64,000 nt of DNA from Macrostomum hystrix (Eukaryota > Platyhelminthes > Macrostomidae), in the NCBI GenBank assembly GCA_950097015.1, contig CATNEN010000024.1, positions 5,656,001 through 5,720,000 of the forward strand, written 5' to 3'. The position numbers and the translations under genes are program-made. How positions within the stretch are numbered: the stretch's first letter is position 1; each line of letters opens with the position of its first letter. Shown here piece by piece: positions 34,841-47,245 of this stretch. The notes beneath the pieces were generated by a model. The model saw only the letters and a list, made by a program, of their open reading frames with translations. It searched no databases and had not been told where the DNA came from.

Positions 34841-36812
34841 CTGAAAATTAAAACAAGTGATTGTTAACTGCTCATAATTAAGCTGTTATAAGCAACATTA
34901 TTATATAATGCAGCTATTCTGGTGGTAGATATAGGAAATAATAAAATTTATTAGAAAGAAAAAATATAAGCTAATTCATTATAAAATTTTAACATTTTAT
35001 GAAATGGATTCAAAATACATAATCTGTTTCAAATATTTAAAAACTTTAAAGACAAAAAATAGTTATAGTTACAACAAAGTTTGGCTTGCATAATGAGATA
35101 AGATATTTAGGCCTAACTAAAGATAGCCTACTATGACCATTTTCTAACTCCAAAAATTGCAAAGTCTTTAGAACAATGTGTGTCACTAGTAACTTGTAAG
35201 GGCAAAAAAGTAAAGGAATAGCAGAATATTTTCTTCTTTGAAGCTGATGACACTTTTGATAGCTATGACAGTCTTGACCTTAGCTATGCTAGGATTGTGC
35301 CTACATCATATTTTATTATTGGCATTAGGCCTATATTATCACAATATATTCTTAAGGTATGAATGCTCTACAACAAAAAGTACATTTTTAGAAAATGAGA
35401 TAGGGAAAAATATTGTGATAATATTGTAGGTACTGCCATTATTGGGAATGTGCTTAAATTTTCTTGATGCAAAACTTCATTGAAAAATTACTAGGCCCCT
35501 AGCTAAAAATTAATAATAGGCCTAACTGAATTAAGTAATTGTAGGTCATAGGTATAAAAGCTGGATTCTTGGCTTAAGCAACTTGTTATCTGTTCCTCAA
35601 ATAAGCCAAAATTAAGAAAGACAGCCATATAGGCGAATTAACTTTTTTTTACAATATATTATGGGTAGGCCTAGCACAAAAACATTAATAGCCTATACAA
35701 GGCTTATTAGTAAATAAAGCCTATCTGCACAGATATATTAAAAATGTATACATAGATTTAAAACACAATAATAATAAAGAGGACTAAGAAATAGACTAGC
35801 CAGGTCTAGCTTTGTTTTTATCCTAATCCTATCCTAACTTTGTTTCTAGCTAGGCGGAATACTTGTTGTAGGGCCTAGTCTAGGCTTAGGACAGGTAGGC
35901 TACAGTCAACTAATTGCACACTACTCTGAGCTGCGTCTGTGAAGAAACAGGTTGAATCATAATTATCAAGACATTTAAATAAAATTGATAATGGGAATCG
36001 CCAGCCTATCGCAAATAACTACTTTAAAGTCGAATTCAACAGTCACGTGCTTACACAACGTTCACTCGCTTAATTAGTGACGTGGCCTCTCCTATTTCTA
36101 AGAAAACATTCCAGAAAGTTAAATGTGCGCACGTGCAAACACAAACAGCTGATCGCGAAAAAACAGAACAATTCAGCATCTAGGACCAAAGACTTAGAAA
36201 GTTGTGATTGGCATAGCTAGCTAAAGCGATATTACTACAAAAAGCAAATTTGTGAATGCTATAAACCAACATCAGTTTTTTGGGAATTTGAATAACCAGC
36301 GCATTTCATATAAAATCATCCCCTCGCGTTTTGACTATTCAATAAGTATGCCGGTTGCTGAACAGAACGGTCAGATTTAACCCTCAGTAAAATGATTGAA
36401 TGAAAGCATGCGATTCTGAAAGCACACAAAATACTGATGAGATTTGTACTAGCGTATTTGTGCAGCTATAGATACAAACTAATTCGTACAATATCTAATA
36501 AATGAGCGCAAAATATATTTCAGCAACAGATTCTATAGCTGATGACTTGGATTGATAAAATGTCAGTAAAATTATCACAATTCGCATTTTTCTTCTTACG
36601 ATAATTGTTTTTTAGATCAAATTCGTTCATAATTATATAGTTTTTCTTGTTCAATTCAATAGGTATAAAAATTTTGTTTCGGCATCTATTAAGATAAACT
36701 GTATTGCGAACTCGTATGATGTACATTTTATGTTGTACGCATATGTGTCAAGTGACGCATGCATGGTCATCAAAACAGGAAACTGGCAACACAAAATATC
36801 CATGTTTCACAA
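34841..36812. other. AT-rich region between divergent genes
   Basis: Probable 5' introns and promoter of the antisense orphan gene, and upstream sequence of the glutamate receptor. A CATATAAAAT sequence lies at about 36308-36317. No exon could be established. Confidence 0.35.
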
Positions 36813-36819
36813 TATAAAA
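36813..36819 (+). promoter_or_regulatory. Candidate TATA box, glutamate receptor gene
   Basis: TATAAAA in the context CACAATATAAAAGCTT, about 460 bp upstream of the receptor ATG. Placement is plausible but unproven, and a 5' UTR of that length would be needed. Confidence 0.35.
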
Positions 36820-37279
36820 GCTTAAGCAACGCAGAACAATTGACATAAAATAAGAAATATAGAGAAAGAAATTTCAGAGCTTCACACAAAAAGAGCGAGG
36901 AAAGTATAGACTAAGACAACTACAAGGCCATTGCTTTCGCTGCTATATCTGTGAGTTCTTAGATGACGGCCTATTCGAATGTCATGTGCTCAGCGAGCTG
37001 CGGAAACAATAGCCTCAGCACCTGGTTGGCTGTTACAAGTGTTGACAATCTAAAATGAACATTTCATTGAATTGAATGTACAATTGTACATCGAATTTTC
37101 TGCAGCACAGAGCTTTTAGGCAACTCGTTCATAAAGCGCTTTTTACATCAAACTAGAAAAACAAGGGGCTGTTTTTTGCACAAGCTGGATTTAAAAAGAC
37201 TGCATAAAAATTTCCAAATTAACTGACTTCTTCAAAAAAAACATAAAATAGGAGCTTGATTTTGCTGAGACAGTCTGAG

Positions 37280-40200
37280 ATGGTTTTCTACAGTGCTGGG
37301 CATCAGAATGACTATGCTCAGTTGAAATCTGGACCAGGTGGCAGCAAGCAAGCTGCACTTCAACCTTGGTTTGCTGCGCTGATTTTCATTCTGTTCCTGG
37401 AGACTGGATCGCAAGCTATCAACATCGGTAAGAGCAGCGCAGGCTTTTAATATACGAGTGCTGCTCTAGCAGGCTCGTATAGCAGCTAGAAAAAATACTT
37501 TTTGTGCTTTAACCGTTTACCGAATAAGTGTATTAAGAATCTTCATCATAATAAAATTTGCTCCCTTTCACGCTCAGAACTATTCCAAAGCTTAAAAACA
37601 TCGAAGCTTAAAAATCTCAGAACCACCGAAAGTCAAAGCGTCACAACCTCGAAGCCTAAAAATCTCAGAACCACCGACAGTCAAAGCGTCACAACCTCGA
37701 AGCTTAACAGTCTCAGAACCACCGGAAGTCAAAACGTCCCAACCTCGAAGCTTAACAATCTCAGAAGCACCTAAAGTCAAAACGTCACAACCTCGAAGCT
37801 TAACAATCTCAGAACCACAGAAAGTCAAAGCGTCACAACCTCGAAGCTTAACAATCTCAGAACCACAGAAAGTCAAAACGTCACAACCTCGAAGCTTAAC
37901 AATCTCAGAACCACCGAAAGTCAAAACGTCCCAACCTCGAAGCTTAACAATCTCAGAACCACCGAAAGTCAAAACGTCACAACCTCGAAGCTTAACAATC
38001 TCAGAAGCACCGAAAGTCAAAACGTCACAACCTCGAAGCTTACAAATCTCAGAACCACCGAAAGTCAAAGCGTCACAACCTCGAAGCTTAACAGTCTCAG
38101 AACCACAGAAAGTCGAAACGTCCCAACCTCGAAGCTTAACAATCTCAGAAGCACAGAAAGTCAAAACGTCACAACCTCGAAGCTTAACAATCTCAGAACC
38201 ACCGAAAGTCAAAACGTCACAACCTCGAAGCTTAACAATCTTAGAACCACCGAAAGTCAAAACGTCCCAACCTCGAAGCTTAACAATCTCAGAACCACCG
38301 AAAGTCAAAACGTCACAACCTCGAAGCTTAACAATCTCAGAAGCACCGAAAGTCAAAACGTCACAACCTCGAAGCTTACAAATCTCAGAACCACCGAAAG
38401 TCAAAGCGTCACAACCTCGAAGCTTAACAGTCTCAGAACCACAGAAAGTCGAAACGTCCCAACCTCGAAGCTTAACAATCTCAGAAGCACAGAAAGTCAA
38501 AACGTCACAACCTCGAAGCTTAACAATCTCAGAACCACCGAAAGTCAAAACGTCACAACCTCGAAGCTTAACAATCTTAGAACCACCGAAAGTCAAAACG
38601 TCCCAACCTCGAAGCTTAACAATCTCAGAACCACCGAAAGTCAAAACGTCCCAACCTCGAAGCTTAACAATCTCAGAACCACCGAAAGTCAAAGCGTCAC
38701 AACCTCGAAGCTTAACAGTCTCAGAACCACCGGAAGTCAAAACGTCCCAACCTCGAAGCTTAACAACCTCAGAAGCACCTAAAGTCAAAACGTCACAACC
38801 TCGAAGCTTAACAATCTCAGAACCACCGAAAGTCAAAACGTCACAACCTCGAAGCTTAACAATCTCAGAACTAACACAAGCTCAAAACTCCACCAGTTGA
38901 AAATGTCACAACCTCGAAGTTTAACAAGCTCAAAGCGATGCAGCATCGAAGCCTAAGACAAGCGCGGAGCTATACACAAGCTCAAAGCGCCACGACCTAA
39001 AACCTTAACAAGCGTGCTAAAGAAAATTTTCTGGCACAAAGAAATTTAACAATGGTAGATTTATCGCATTCCTGAGACGAAGAAATCATTAAAGTAAAGA
39101 TTTGTGGAGTGTCCTCGTAAATAACTTTTATGAGTACTGCAGTCTTTTTCTGATCAGAATTCTGAAAACTCAATTGTAATTTACTGCCCTTAATTATTGA
39201 ACAGGCGTTCATAACGACGAACAGATCCTCAGTTTTCTATCGAGTTTGAATGGCTCGGAAGTGGCTCGCAGATTCAATGCGACACCGGGTGGGACTGGCG
39301 GAAAATTTATCAACGCCAGCAGATTCGCGGTTGGCCCAGATCCCGAGACTTTGGAGCAAATGCGGTCATGTGAGTTACGCTAACGGGAAGGGAGTGAGGT
39401 AGGTGGAGCAGTAAGCTGGGTGGGTTAATGAGGAGGGTGGAGGAGGATAGAGAACTTTAGTTGAGTAAAGTAGTAAAGTGGATAAAGTAGTAAAGTGGAT
39501 AAATGAGTGATGCGGGTGGAGGAGTGAGGTGGGTGGATGAGTGAGGTGGGTAGAGGAGTGAGGTGGCTAGAGGAGTGAGGTGGCTAGAGGAGTGAGGTGG
39601 GTGGAGGAGTGAGGTAGGTAGAGGAGTGAGTTGGGTGGAGGAGTGAGGTGGGTGGAGGAGTGAGGTGGATGGAGGAATGAGGTGGGTGGAGGAATGAGGT
39701 GGGTAGAGGAGTGAGGTGAATTTAGGAGTGAGGTGAATTTAGGAGTGAGGTGGGTAGAGGAGTGAGGTCGCAGGATGAGTGAGGTGAATTTAGGAGTGAG
39801 GTGGGTAGAGGAGTGAGGTCGCAGGATGAGTGAGGTGAATTTAGGAGTGAGGTGGGTAGAGGAGTGAGGTCGCAGGATGAGTGAGGTGAATTTAGGAGTG
39901 AGGTGGGTAGAGGAGTGAGGTCGCAGAAGGAATGAGGTGGGTAGAGGAGTGAGGTGGCTGGAGGAGTGAGGTGGGTGGAGGAATGAGGTGGTTAGAGGAG
40001 TGAGGTGAATTTAGGAGTGAGGTGGGTAGAGGAGTGAGGTCGCAGGAGGAGTGAGGTGAATTTAGGAGTGAGCTGGCTGAGGGAGTAAAGTGGATGGACG
40101 AGTGAGTTGGCTAGAGTAGTGAGGTAGATAGAGGAGTAAAGTTGATGAAGGACTGAGGTGGGTAGAGGAGTAAGGTCGGTGGAAAAGTGAGGTGGTTGGA

Positions 40201-43200
40201 GGGGTGAGTTCAGTTTAAGAGTGAGCTGCTTGAAGGAGTGAAGCGAGTGGTTGCCGCAATGAGATGGGGGGCAAATCGACAAAAAAAATACGCTTTTCTT
40301 TCCGTTGCAGACATCGAGACAGTCAGGAAGAATCCTCCCGATTTGATAATCGGCAGTTTTAACGGCACCATAGCAGCCATAGCCAGCGAGCTGGGCATTC
40401 CATGTTATTGCACCAGTCCCAGCCATCAAAACAGGGTCCTGGAGGATTTCAGCTACCTTCGCGGCAGCTCCCTACTTTTAATGAATTCTTACACCGAGGA
40501 CATGGTGGCGGCCTCGCAGAAGCTGACTAACACCGTCCTTCAGCGACGGGCTCTTATTGTCATTGCAGACACCGTCAGCGACAGTAAGGAACCTCTTCTT
40601 ATTTTTGTTTATCTCTTCTATTGAAGGGTTGCGAAGGATATAATCGTCTTTTTTTGTCCGATCTCTTGAAGGACTAAGGCTGGAGTGGGGTGGGGACCAT
40701 TGGGTTGAGTACAGGAAGGGGTGAGGTGGGCGCAGTAGTGAGGTGGGCGCAGTAGTGAGGTAAGCGCAGGAGTGAGTTGGGCGCAGGAGTGAGGTAAGCG
40801 CAGGAGTGAGTTGGGCGCAGGAGTGAGGTAAGCGCAGGAGTGAGGTAAGCGCAGGAGTGAGTTGGGCGCAGGATTGAAGCGGGACCTACTGATGAATCAT
40901 TTAACATTAGGCTCCTAATTTTTCTTTCCAGGCTTGAATTATCTGCTGAATTCTCTGTCAAATCAGGAACTTCATGTGGTACTTCTTCGCAACTCCAGCA
41001 ACGCCAGCTTTATTCACGAATCATTGTACAACACCAGCCAAAGAGCTAACATTACTGCGGCCGTGTTCCAGACATTGTTCTCGTCTGCACCTATGTTGGG
41101 GAATGTACTGCCTGAGGTAGGTGTCCAGTAAATGCTTTGAACTACTTTGCATGACAGCTGAAGTTGGAATAGACTAAAAAGTGATCTAAAAAAGGCTCGT
41201 GACAAGCTCCACAAAAGAAGCAAGAATTCCTCAATAAATTGTTTTGCTTGCAGGCCGCCGCGCTAAGTCTGATGAAGAACACAACATACTGGATTGTCAC
41301 AGACTTGGTAAGAATTTCCGCAACAACTTTAAGTCTTGTTGGTTCGCTCACACTTTAATATTAGTTGGAAGCCCGCTGTTTATGTATGTGACACTCATAA
41401 GAATGGCCTCTACTCATAATCGGAAAGAAATAAATAGCTAGGTTTGTGTCAATCGGTTGCAACAAAGACCTCAGGGTTTCCAAATTTGTGAGAGGAGATG
41501 ATACTGAAGCCCGAGCCAAACTATCCACGGCTTTCAGTTCCCTGATGTCGCGCAGCTGATGGCCTACCGCAGAACCGGTTGTGCGGTCTTCTCGTTCGCC
41601 CTCTCGACAGCAAATGTGACCTCAGCTGCCAAGCTGTCGCTTGCCATGGCGGAGGACGCAGTCGGGCACTTTCTAAAGGCAACTGCGGGCGGAGCCGCGT
41701 TCAACTTTAGTGCGGCTTCGACAGTGAGTCTGATCTGACACTCACTATATAAGCTTTTCTTAAAGTATTTTTCTTTTATGGAAGCCCTTTCTCAAGATGG
41801 CCACAACCCCCACTCGAGCTGTTAATGAACACAACCCCACTCGAGCTGTTTATGGCCACAACCCCACTCTATCTGTATAAGGGCCGAAAAAGAAATTAGA
41901 GTAATTTAAAAAAATTAGATTAAAGTTAAAGAGACAGTTTCATGAAAAACTGGGTAACTATCCGCAGACCAGCTACTCGGGTGTGCTGGGACAGCTACAG
42001 TTCAATGTCGTCACTAGGCGAAATCAATTGAGTCGTCTGAAAATTATGATGACGTCACATAAACTTCCTTACATAGACGAGGTGAGTATGCTGTCGCGCA
42101 CCATCATTCATTATGTCTCTTACGGTATTGATCTCCATCAATATTCTTCTCGTATTGAACTTTCAGTTCGGAATTTGGGCCAAGAGCAATGCGGATGGCA
42201 TCACACTGCTACACGGCGGCTTAACTAATAAACTTCCCAGTCTCAAGGTGCTGGCGTTCATGGTGAGTCCGAAAGCTTCTGGAATAGAGTCAAAAAATAG
42301 TCTCACGGATAAAAAATAGCATTGATAATCAACAATCTAACATAAGACAATCGATGATCTACCAGAGACAAGCAATCTTCTATGACTATTCACTCAAACA
42401 TTCTACGGTAGACGACAAGAGTTATGCCATAGACGATCAAATATTTTACGGTAGATGACAAGAGTTATGACATAGACGAACAAATATTCTTCGTTAGACG
42501 GCAAGAGTTATGCCATAAACAATCAAATATTCTACGGTAGACGATCCACATTCTTCCATCGAAACAAGAGTTATGCCATAGACGATCAAATATTCTACGG
42601 TAGACGATCCGCATTCTTCCAAAGAGAGACAATCAAAAGTTCACCACAGAAAACCATCTTGCTACGAGCGTACCTGAAGCAATCAATAGCCTACCTTTGG
42701 ACGATAATCAACGTCAATTTCAGCAAGAGCCATTCATGATGAGCTCAGCCACTGAGTACTATGGCTTTAGCGTCAGTGTGCTGTCGGACATCAGCAACGG
42801 GTTGTTCGACCTGGATATTGTGCCAGTTTCGGAATTCTCCAGTCTGCTGCCTTTACTGCGCCAAGGGGTCTGTCATACCAGATACTCATACATTAATTGT
42901 AAATATTTCTAATAGAAGCATAAAAGCTGCTTAATAAATCCCGATGAAAATCTCCTAAAGGTGGGCGACATCATCGCGAATCCCATACAGCTGCCGTTGG
43001 ACAGCAGCAAGAATGACTCGAACGTGAGCTATTCTTCCTGGCCGCTGATGTACACAAGCGTGACGGCCCTAGGCTTCGCCGAGACGCCCGCGCTGGACTT
43101 CCTCAGCCCGCTCTATCCGTTCTCCTGGAACGTCTGGCTAGCCGTGATCGTCGCCTTCGTAGTGTTGTCGGCAACTCTCTATTCCACCGACAAGATCAGC

Positions 43201-46200
43201 CCCAACGATTACAGGCGGCCAAAGTTCAGCATAGCCGAGTCCGTCTTCTTCGTCTATTCGTCCTTCATGATGTCAAAATTGCGCGCCACTGCCGTCAAGC
43301 CATCGTCTCGCATCTTCATCCTGATCCTGTGGTTCGCCTCGCTGATGTACTGCACAACCTACGGCACCAACGCCTTCTTCATGCTGATCCGCAGCAATCG
43401 CGGCCTGCCGTTCACCTCGCTAACCACTCTGTACAACCAGAGCAGCCAATTCTACCGGGTGATGGTGGAAAACAGCACCAGCTTGCAGGTGCTGGCGGCC
43501 CAGCCGGAGGGATCTGTGTACAAGTCTCTGGTTCCGACCAGCCTGCTGGTCGAGTCCGCAGATGCCGCCGTGTCGTTGGTGAATAACCAGACGAGACTGC
43601 CGGATGGCCGGCGGCCAATCTACGTCGGTGACGGCGCCACAATCAACTACATTGTGGCCAAGTCGTGTGATTTGACAACCACCGGATCTGACGAACTGCA
43701 CCGGCCTTTGCACCTGGCAATGAGGACCGGATTGAATGCCAGACTGCGGAGACTTATCAGCGATCGGATACAGGTGATGTCCGACCACGGCCTGCTGGAC
43801 CAGTATCAGGACATGTGAGCGGAAGCTGCCTTACTGCTGCGGATGACAGACAAGATAAGAAGCAATTGCTAGGCATCATAAGGAATAGATACTTGGACAA
43901 CATTGGAGGGATCAGGGCCAAAGGGCAATAAAAGATAAGTGCCTGAAAGCGTTGGGAAGCAAGCCGCATTGGGATTAGTTGGGGATAGCTGGCAAGCATG
44001 AAAGATTTTTACCTGGATATTCACTAATTTAAATATATTCTAACCTGGGTTGCTACTTGCTGTACTTGCTGTCTTTGGGGTATGCACTTGCTGTCTTTGG
44101 GGTATGTACTTGCTGTCTTTGGGGTATGCACTTGCTGTCTTTGGGGTATGTACTTGCTGTCTTTGGGGTATGCACTTGCTGTCTTTGGGGTATGTACTTG
44201 CTGTCTTTGGGGTATGCACTTGCTGTCTTTGGGGTATGTACTTGCTGTCTTTGGGGTATGTACTTGCTGTCTTTGGGGTATGTACTTGCTGTCTTTGGGG
44301 TATGTACTTGCTGTCTTTGGGGTATGTACTTGCTGTCTTTGGGGTATGTACTTGCTGTCTTTGGGGTATGTACTTGCTGTCTTTGGGGCATGTACTTGCT
44401 GTCTTTGGGGCATGTACTTGCTGTCTTTGGGGCATGTACTTGCTGTCTTTGGGGTATGTACTTGCTGTCTTTGGGGTATGCACTTGCTGTCTTTGGGGTA
44501 TGTACTTGCTGTCTTTGGGGTATGTACTTGCTGTCTTTGGGGCATGTACTTGCTGTCTTTGGGGTATGTACTTGCTGTCTTTGGGGCATGTACTTGCTGT
44601 CTTTGGGGCATGTACTTGCTGTCTTTGGGGCATGTACTTGCTGTCTTTGGGGTATGTACTTGCTGTCTTTGGGGTATGCACTTGCTGTCTTTGGGGTATG
44701 TACTTGCTGTCTTTGGGGTATGCACTTGCTGTCTTTGGGGTATGTACTTGCTGTCTTTGGGGTATGTACTTGCTGTCTTTGGGGTATGTACTTGCTGTCT
44801 TTAGGGGTGATAATAATACCTACGGGAGGGCTGTGCTCACTGGCACATAATCTGATGACACTAGACCCGCAGCCAGCGAGGTGGCAATTCTGTCCATTCC
44901 GCTGACTCCCGAGCACACACGCACACAGATACTGTATGCCGGCACACACTCACAAAGGGTATCTCTAAGAATAAATGTAAGAGTAGAATTGTGATAATAA
45001 TAATTAATATGTTTCAATGCCACAGGTACTGGTCAGCCGTTAAATGCTCCTCAAATGACAACCTTATCAATGTCAAGGAGCTGAGCTCGATTAGAATCGA
45101 ACAAGTCTCCGGCATTTTCATTGTGCTGGCCTGCGCATTGGTACTGTCCTTCTTTGTCCTGCTGCTGGAGTATGCTGTACACCAGCTACAGCTGTACTGG
45201 CACCGCAATGCAAGTGCTGCCTCATCAACTGTCTTTCTGTACCGGGTGTCTGTCCTTCTGTACTGGGTGTCTGTCCTTCTGTACCGGGTGTCTGTCCTTC
45301 TGTACCGGGTGTCTGTCCTTCTGTACCGGGTGTCTGTCCTTCTGTACCGGGTGTCTGTCCTTCTGTTCCGGGTGTCTGTCCTTCTGTACCGGCTGACTGT
45401 CATTCAGTACCGGGTGTCTGCCTTTATATCTTTCAATCGACACTTCGAACTTTGAATTTAAGGCAACAGAAATTCATTAAATTCAAACCATCCAGAAAGT
45501 GAATGCCCGCCTGGAATTCATGACGCCATACCGAGCAGAGGTTACCTGCGTCTCACCTCTTGGAATTTACATCCGGGTGCAGGGCTGGCAGGAATTCCTG
45601 CCGAACCAGATGCTATCGCCTGATCCCAACAAGGTTTGTACACTCTGTTCTATTCCATTCTATTTCATTCTATTACATTCCATTCCATTATATTACGAGC
45701 TACATTATATTCATTTCTATTCCATTCTATTTCATTCTATTACATTCTATTCCATTCTTTTCAATTCTATTCACTTCTATTACATTCTATTCACTTCTAT
45801 TACATTATATTCCATTCTATTCCATTCTATTCCATTCTATTCAATTCTATTACATTCTATTCCATTCCATTCAATTCAAGCCCGTATTCTAGGTCTGCAG
45901 GATAGATGTGGAATTCTATGTATCTTTCAGCCGCATCTACTCTATTTGTTAGCTGAAATTTCACCGCATAAACAATGAGCTCTGCTAGCCACAGATGACA
46001 TCACTTAAAACAAAAACTGTAGCAGTCGCCAGCCAGAACATCTTTATTCAGTAAGCCGTGTAACAGAAATGTCACATCGCTGGAAGTCAAGTTGAAAGGT
46101 GATCCGTCACGAGCACGCACGGCTTTGCTGCTGCTGGGCGCTTCATCTGTCTTCCGTGTTTTTACCATGTGTATTCCTTCCGATTTTCAGTTTAATAATG

Positions 46201-46379
46201 GTCAATTGCAAAATCGGAAACACAGAGACAGTGATTTCAGGTTTCTGTTCGCTAATTTTTCAATCCCGCAGAAAATCAGCGCCGCCGATCTGCAGATTCG
46301 CAACGGTGACACAGTGGAAGTTGTGTACTTTGGCAACGACCCCAAAACTGGAGAGCGACTGTTTAAGAGGAGCGGCTGA
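37280..46379 (+). CDS. Divergent ionotropic glutamate receptor subunit, thirteen exons
   Basis: Exons 37280-37427, 39205-39369, 40311-40583, 40932-41116, 41254-41307, 41538-41723, 41968-42081, 42167-42262, 42724-42867, 42961-43814, 45026-45209, 45496-45633 and 46272-46379 join in phase to 882 aa. Architecture: signal peptide (about 30-46), amino-terminal domain of about 370 aa, S1 (EPFMMSS, cf. EEPF), M1 (about 510-529), pore loop (about 545-562), M3 (about 571-597), S2, M4 (about 768-790) and a cytoplasmic tail. The full N-terminal domain argues for an iGluR rather than an insect-type IR. Oddities: S1 lacks the conserved agonist-binding Arg, SYTANLAAF in M3 is replaced by TTYGTNAFF, and the Q/R-site region reads SFMMSK. 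Exon 11 uses a GC donor. Ligand and conductance cannot be predicted. Confidence 0.85.
37600..38885. repeat. Minisatellite, 48 bp unit with HindIII site, receptor intron 1
   Basis: About 27 copies of a 48 bp unit with core ACAACCTCGAAGCTTAACAA. The period is a multiple of three, giving a 414-codon antisense frame of 16-aa repeats that is an artefact. Almost every unit has AAGCTT. Confidence 0.95.
39400..40200. repeat. Minisatellite, about 17 bp unit, receptor intron 2
   Basis: About 45 degenerate copies of GGTGGGTAGAGGAGTGA, with GGTGAATTTAGGAGTGA and GGTCGCAGGATGAGTGA variants arranged in repeated blocks (about 39770-39930). Confidence 0.92.
40725..40880. repeat. Minisatellite, 17 bp unit, receptor intron 3
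   Basis: About nine copies of GCGCAGGAGTGAGGTAA, sharing AGGAGTGAGGT with the array of intron 2. GAGGTAAGC is a consensus 5' splice site. Confidence 0.93.
42320..42660. repeat. Degenerate repeat in receptor intron 8
   Basis: Imperfect copies of GTTATGCCATAGACGATCAA, ATATTCTACGGTAGACGA and related segments, spaced irregularly. Confidence 0.7.
44055..44808. repeat. Minisatellite, 22 bp unit, receptor intron 10
   Basis: About 34 copies of TACTTGCTGTCTTTGGGGTA plus TG, with C/T variants. Frames are open in several registers on both strands for over 230 codons. All are artefacts. Confidence 0.96.
44825..44960 (-). mobile_element. Truncated SINE tail, antisense in receptor intron 10
   Basis: The reverse complement shares about 100 bp, at roughly 85% identity by eye, with 60780-60890 (ACAGTATCTGTGTGCGTGTG, CAGAATTGCC, CCTCGCTGGCTGCG). 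Only the 3' part is present and no tRNA-like head is seen. Confidence 0.65.
45225..45425. repeat. Minisatellite, 21 bp unit, receptor intron 11
   Basis: About nine copies of CTGTACCGGGTGTCTGTCCT plus T, beginning about 15 bp after the GC donor. Confidence 0.93.
45645..45885. repeat. (ATTCT)n-like repeat, receptor intron 12
   Basis: Pentanucleotide-based TATTCCATTC / TATTACATTC repeats covering about 240 bp. Confidence 0.9.
45931..45978 (+). CDS. Possible alternative last exon of the glutamate receptor
   Basis: After the acceptor TATCTTTCAG a phase-0 frame reads PHLLYLLAEISPHKQ and stops at TGA 45976-45978. It is compatible with exon 12 (phase 0) and would give a shorter tail than exon 13. 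There is no homology support. Confidence 0.3.
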   Translation, partial: PHLLYLLAEISPHKQ

Positions 46380-46449
46380 TTTGAAAGTTAACGATTGCGC
46401 ACTTTGATTGTTACAACTGCTGCTTCTAGTACAGTAAAATCTAACTGAA

Positions 46450-47245
46450 CATTCATGGGAGAAAGGAGAGAGTTGGGGAGAACGGGAAGTGTTGGGGGAG
46501 AAAGGAGAGAGTTGGGGAGAAAGGGAAGTAGTGGGGGAGAATGGAGAGAGTAGAGGGAATGAGAAAGTATAGGGGAGAAATAGGAGAGTTATGAGAGTTA
46601 TGGGAGGAAGGAGAGAGTAGGGGCAAAAAGGAGAGAGTAAAGAGAAATGAGAAAGTAGGGGAGAAATAAGAGAGTTAGGCGAGAAATGTGAGAGTTGGGG
46701 GAGAAAGGAGAGAGTTGGGGGAGAAATGTGAGAGTTGGGGGAGAAATGTGAGAGTTGGGGGAGAAATGAGAGAGTTGGGGGAGAAATGAGGGAGTTGGGG
46801 GAGAAATGTGAGAGTTGGGGGAGAAATGAGAGAGTTGGGGGAGAAATAAGAGAGTTGGGGGAGAAATGAGAGAGTTGGGGGAGAAATGTGAGAGTTGGGG
46901 GAGAAATGAGAGAGTTGGGGGAGAAATAAGAGAGTTGGGGGAGAAATGAGGGAGTTGGGGGAGAAATAAGAGAGTTGGGGGAGAAATGAGAGAGTTGGGG
47001 GAGAAATGAGGGAGTTAGGCGAGAAATGAGAGAGTTGGGGGAGAAATGAGAGAGTTGGGGGAGAAAGGAGAGAGTTGGGGGAGAAATGAGGGAGTTGGGG
47101 GAGAAAGGAGAGAGTTAGGGGAAAAATGAGAGAGTTGGGGAAAAAGGAGAGAGTTGGGGGAGAAAGGAGAGAGTTGGGGGAGAAAGGAAAGAGTAAGTGG
47201 AGAAATGAGGGAATTGGGGGAGAATGGACAGAGTGGGAAAGTAGG
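46450..47245. repeat. Minisatellite, 21 bp unit
   Basis: About 37 copies of GAGAAATGAGAGAGTTGGGG plus G, lying downstream of the glutamate receptor stop codon. An AGTAAA variant poly(A) signal lies before the array (about 46431) and AATAAA after it (47341-47346). Confidence 0.94.

Noticed and set aside
37592-38836. 414-codon antisense frame with a 16-residue repeat
   Set aside because: It arises from the 48 bp intronic array, whose unit is a multiple of three. There is no signal or anchor outside the repeat.
44040-44949. Multiple overlapping frames of more than 200 codons on both strands
   Set aside because: The 22 bp period cycles through all frames without stops. They lie in a receptor intron.
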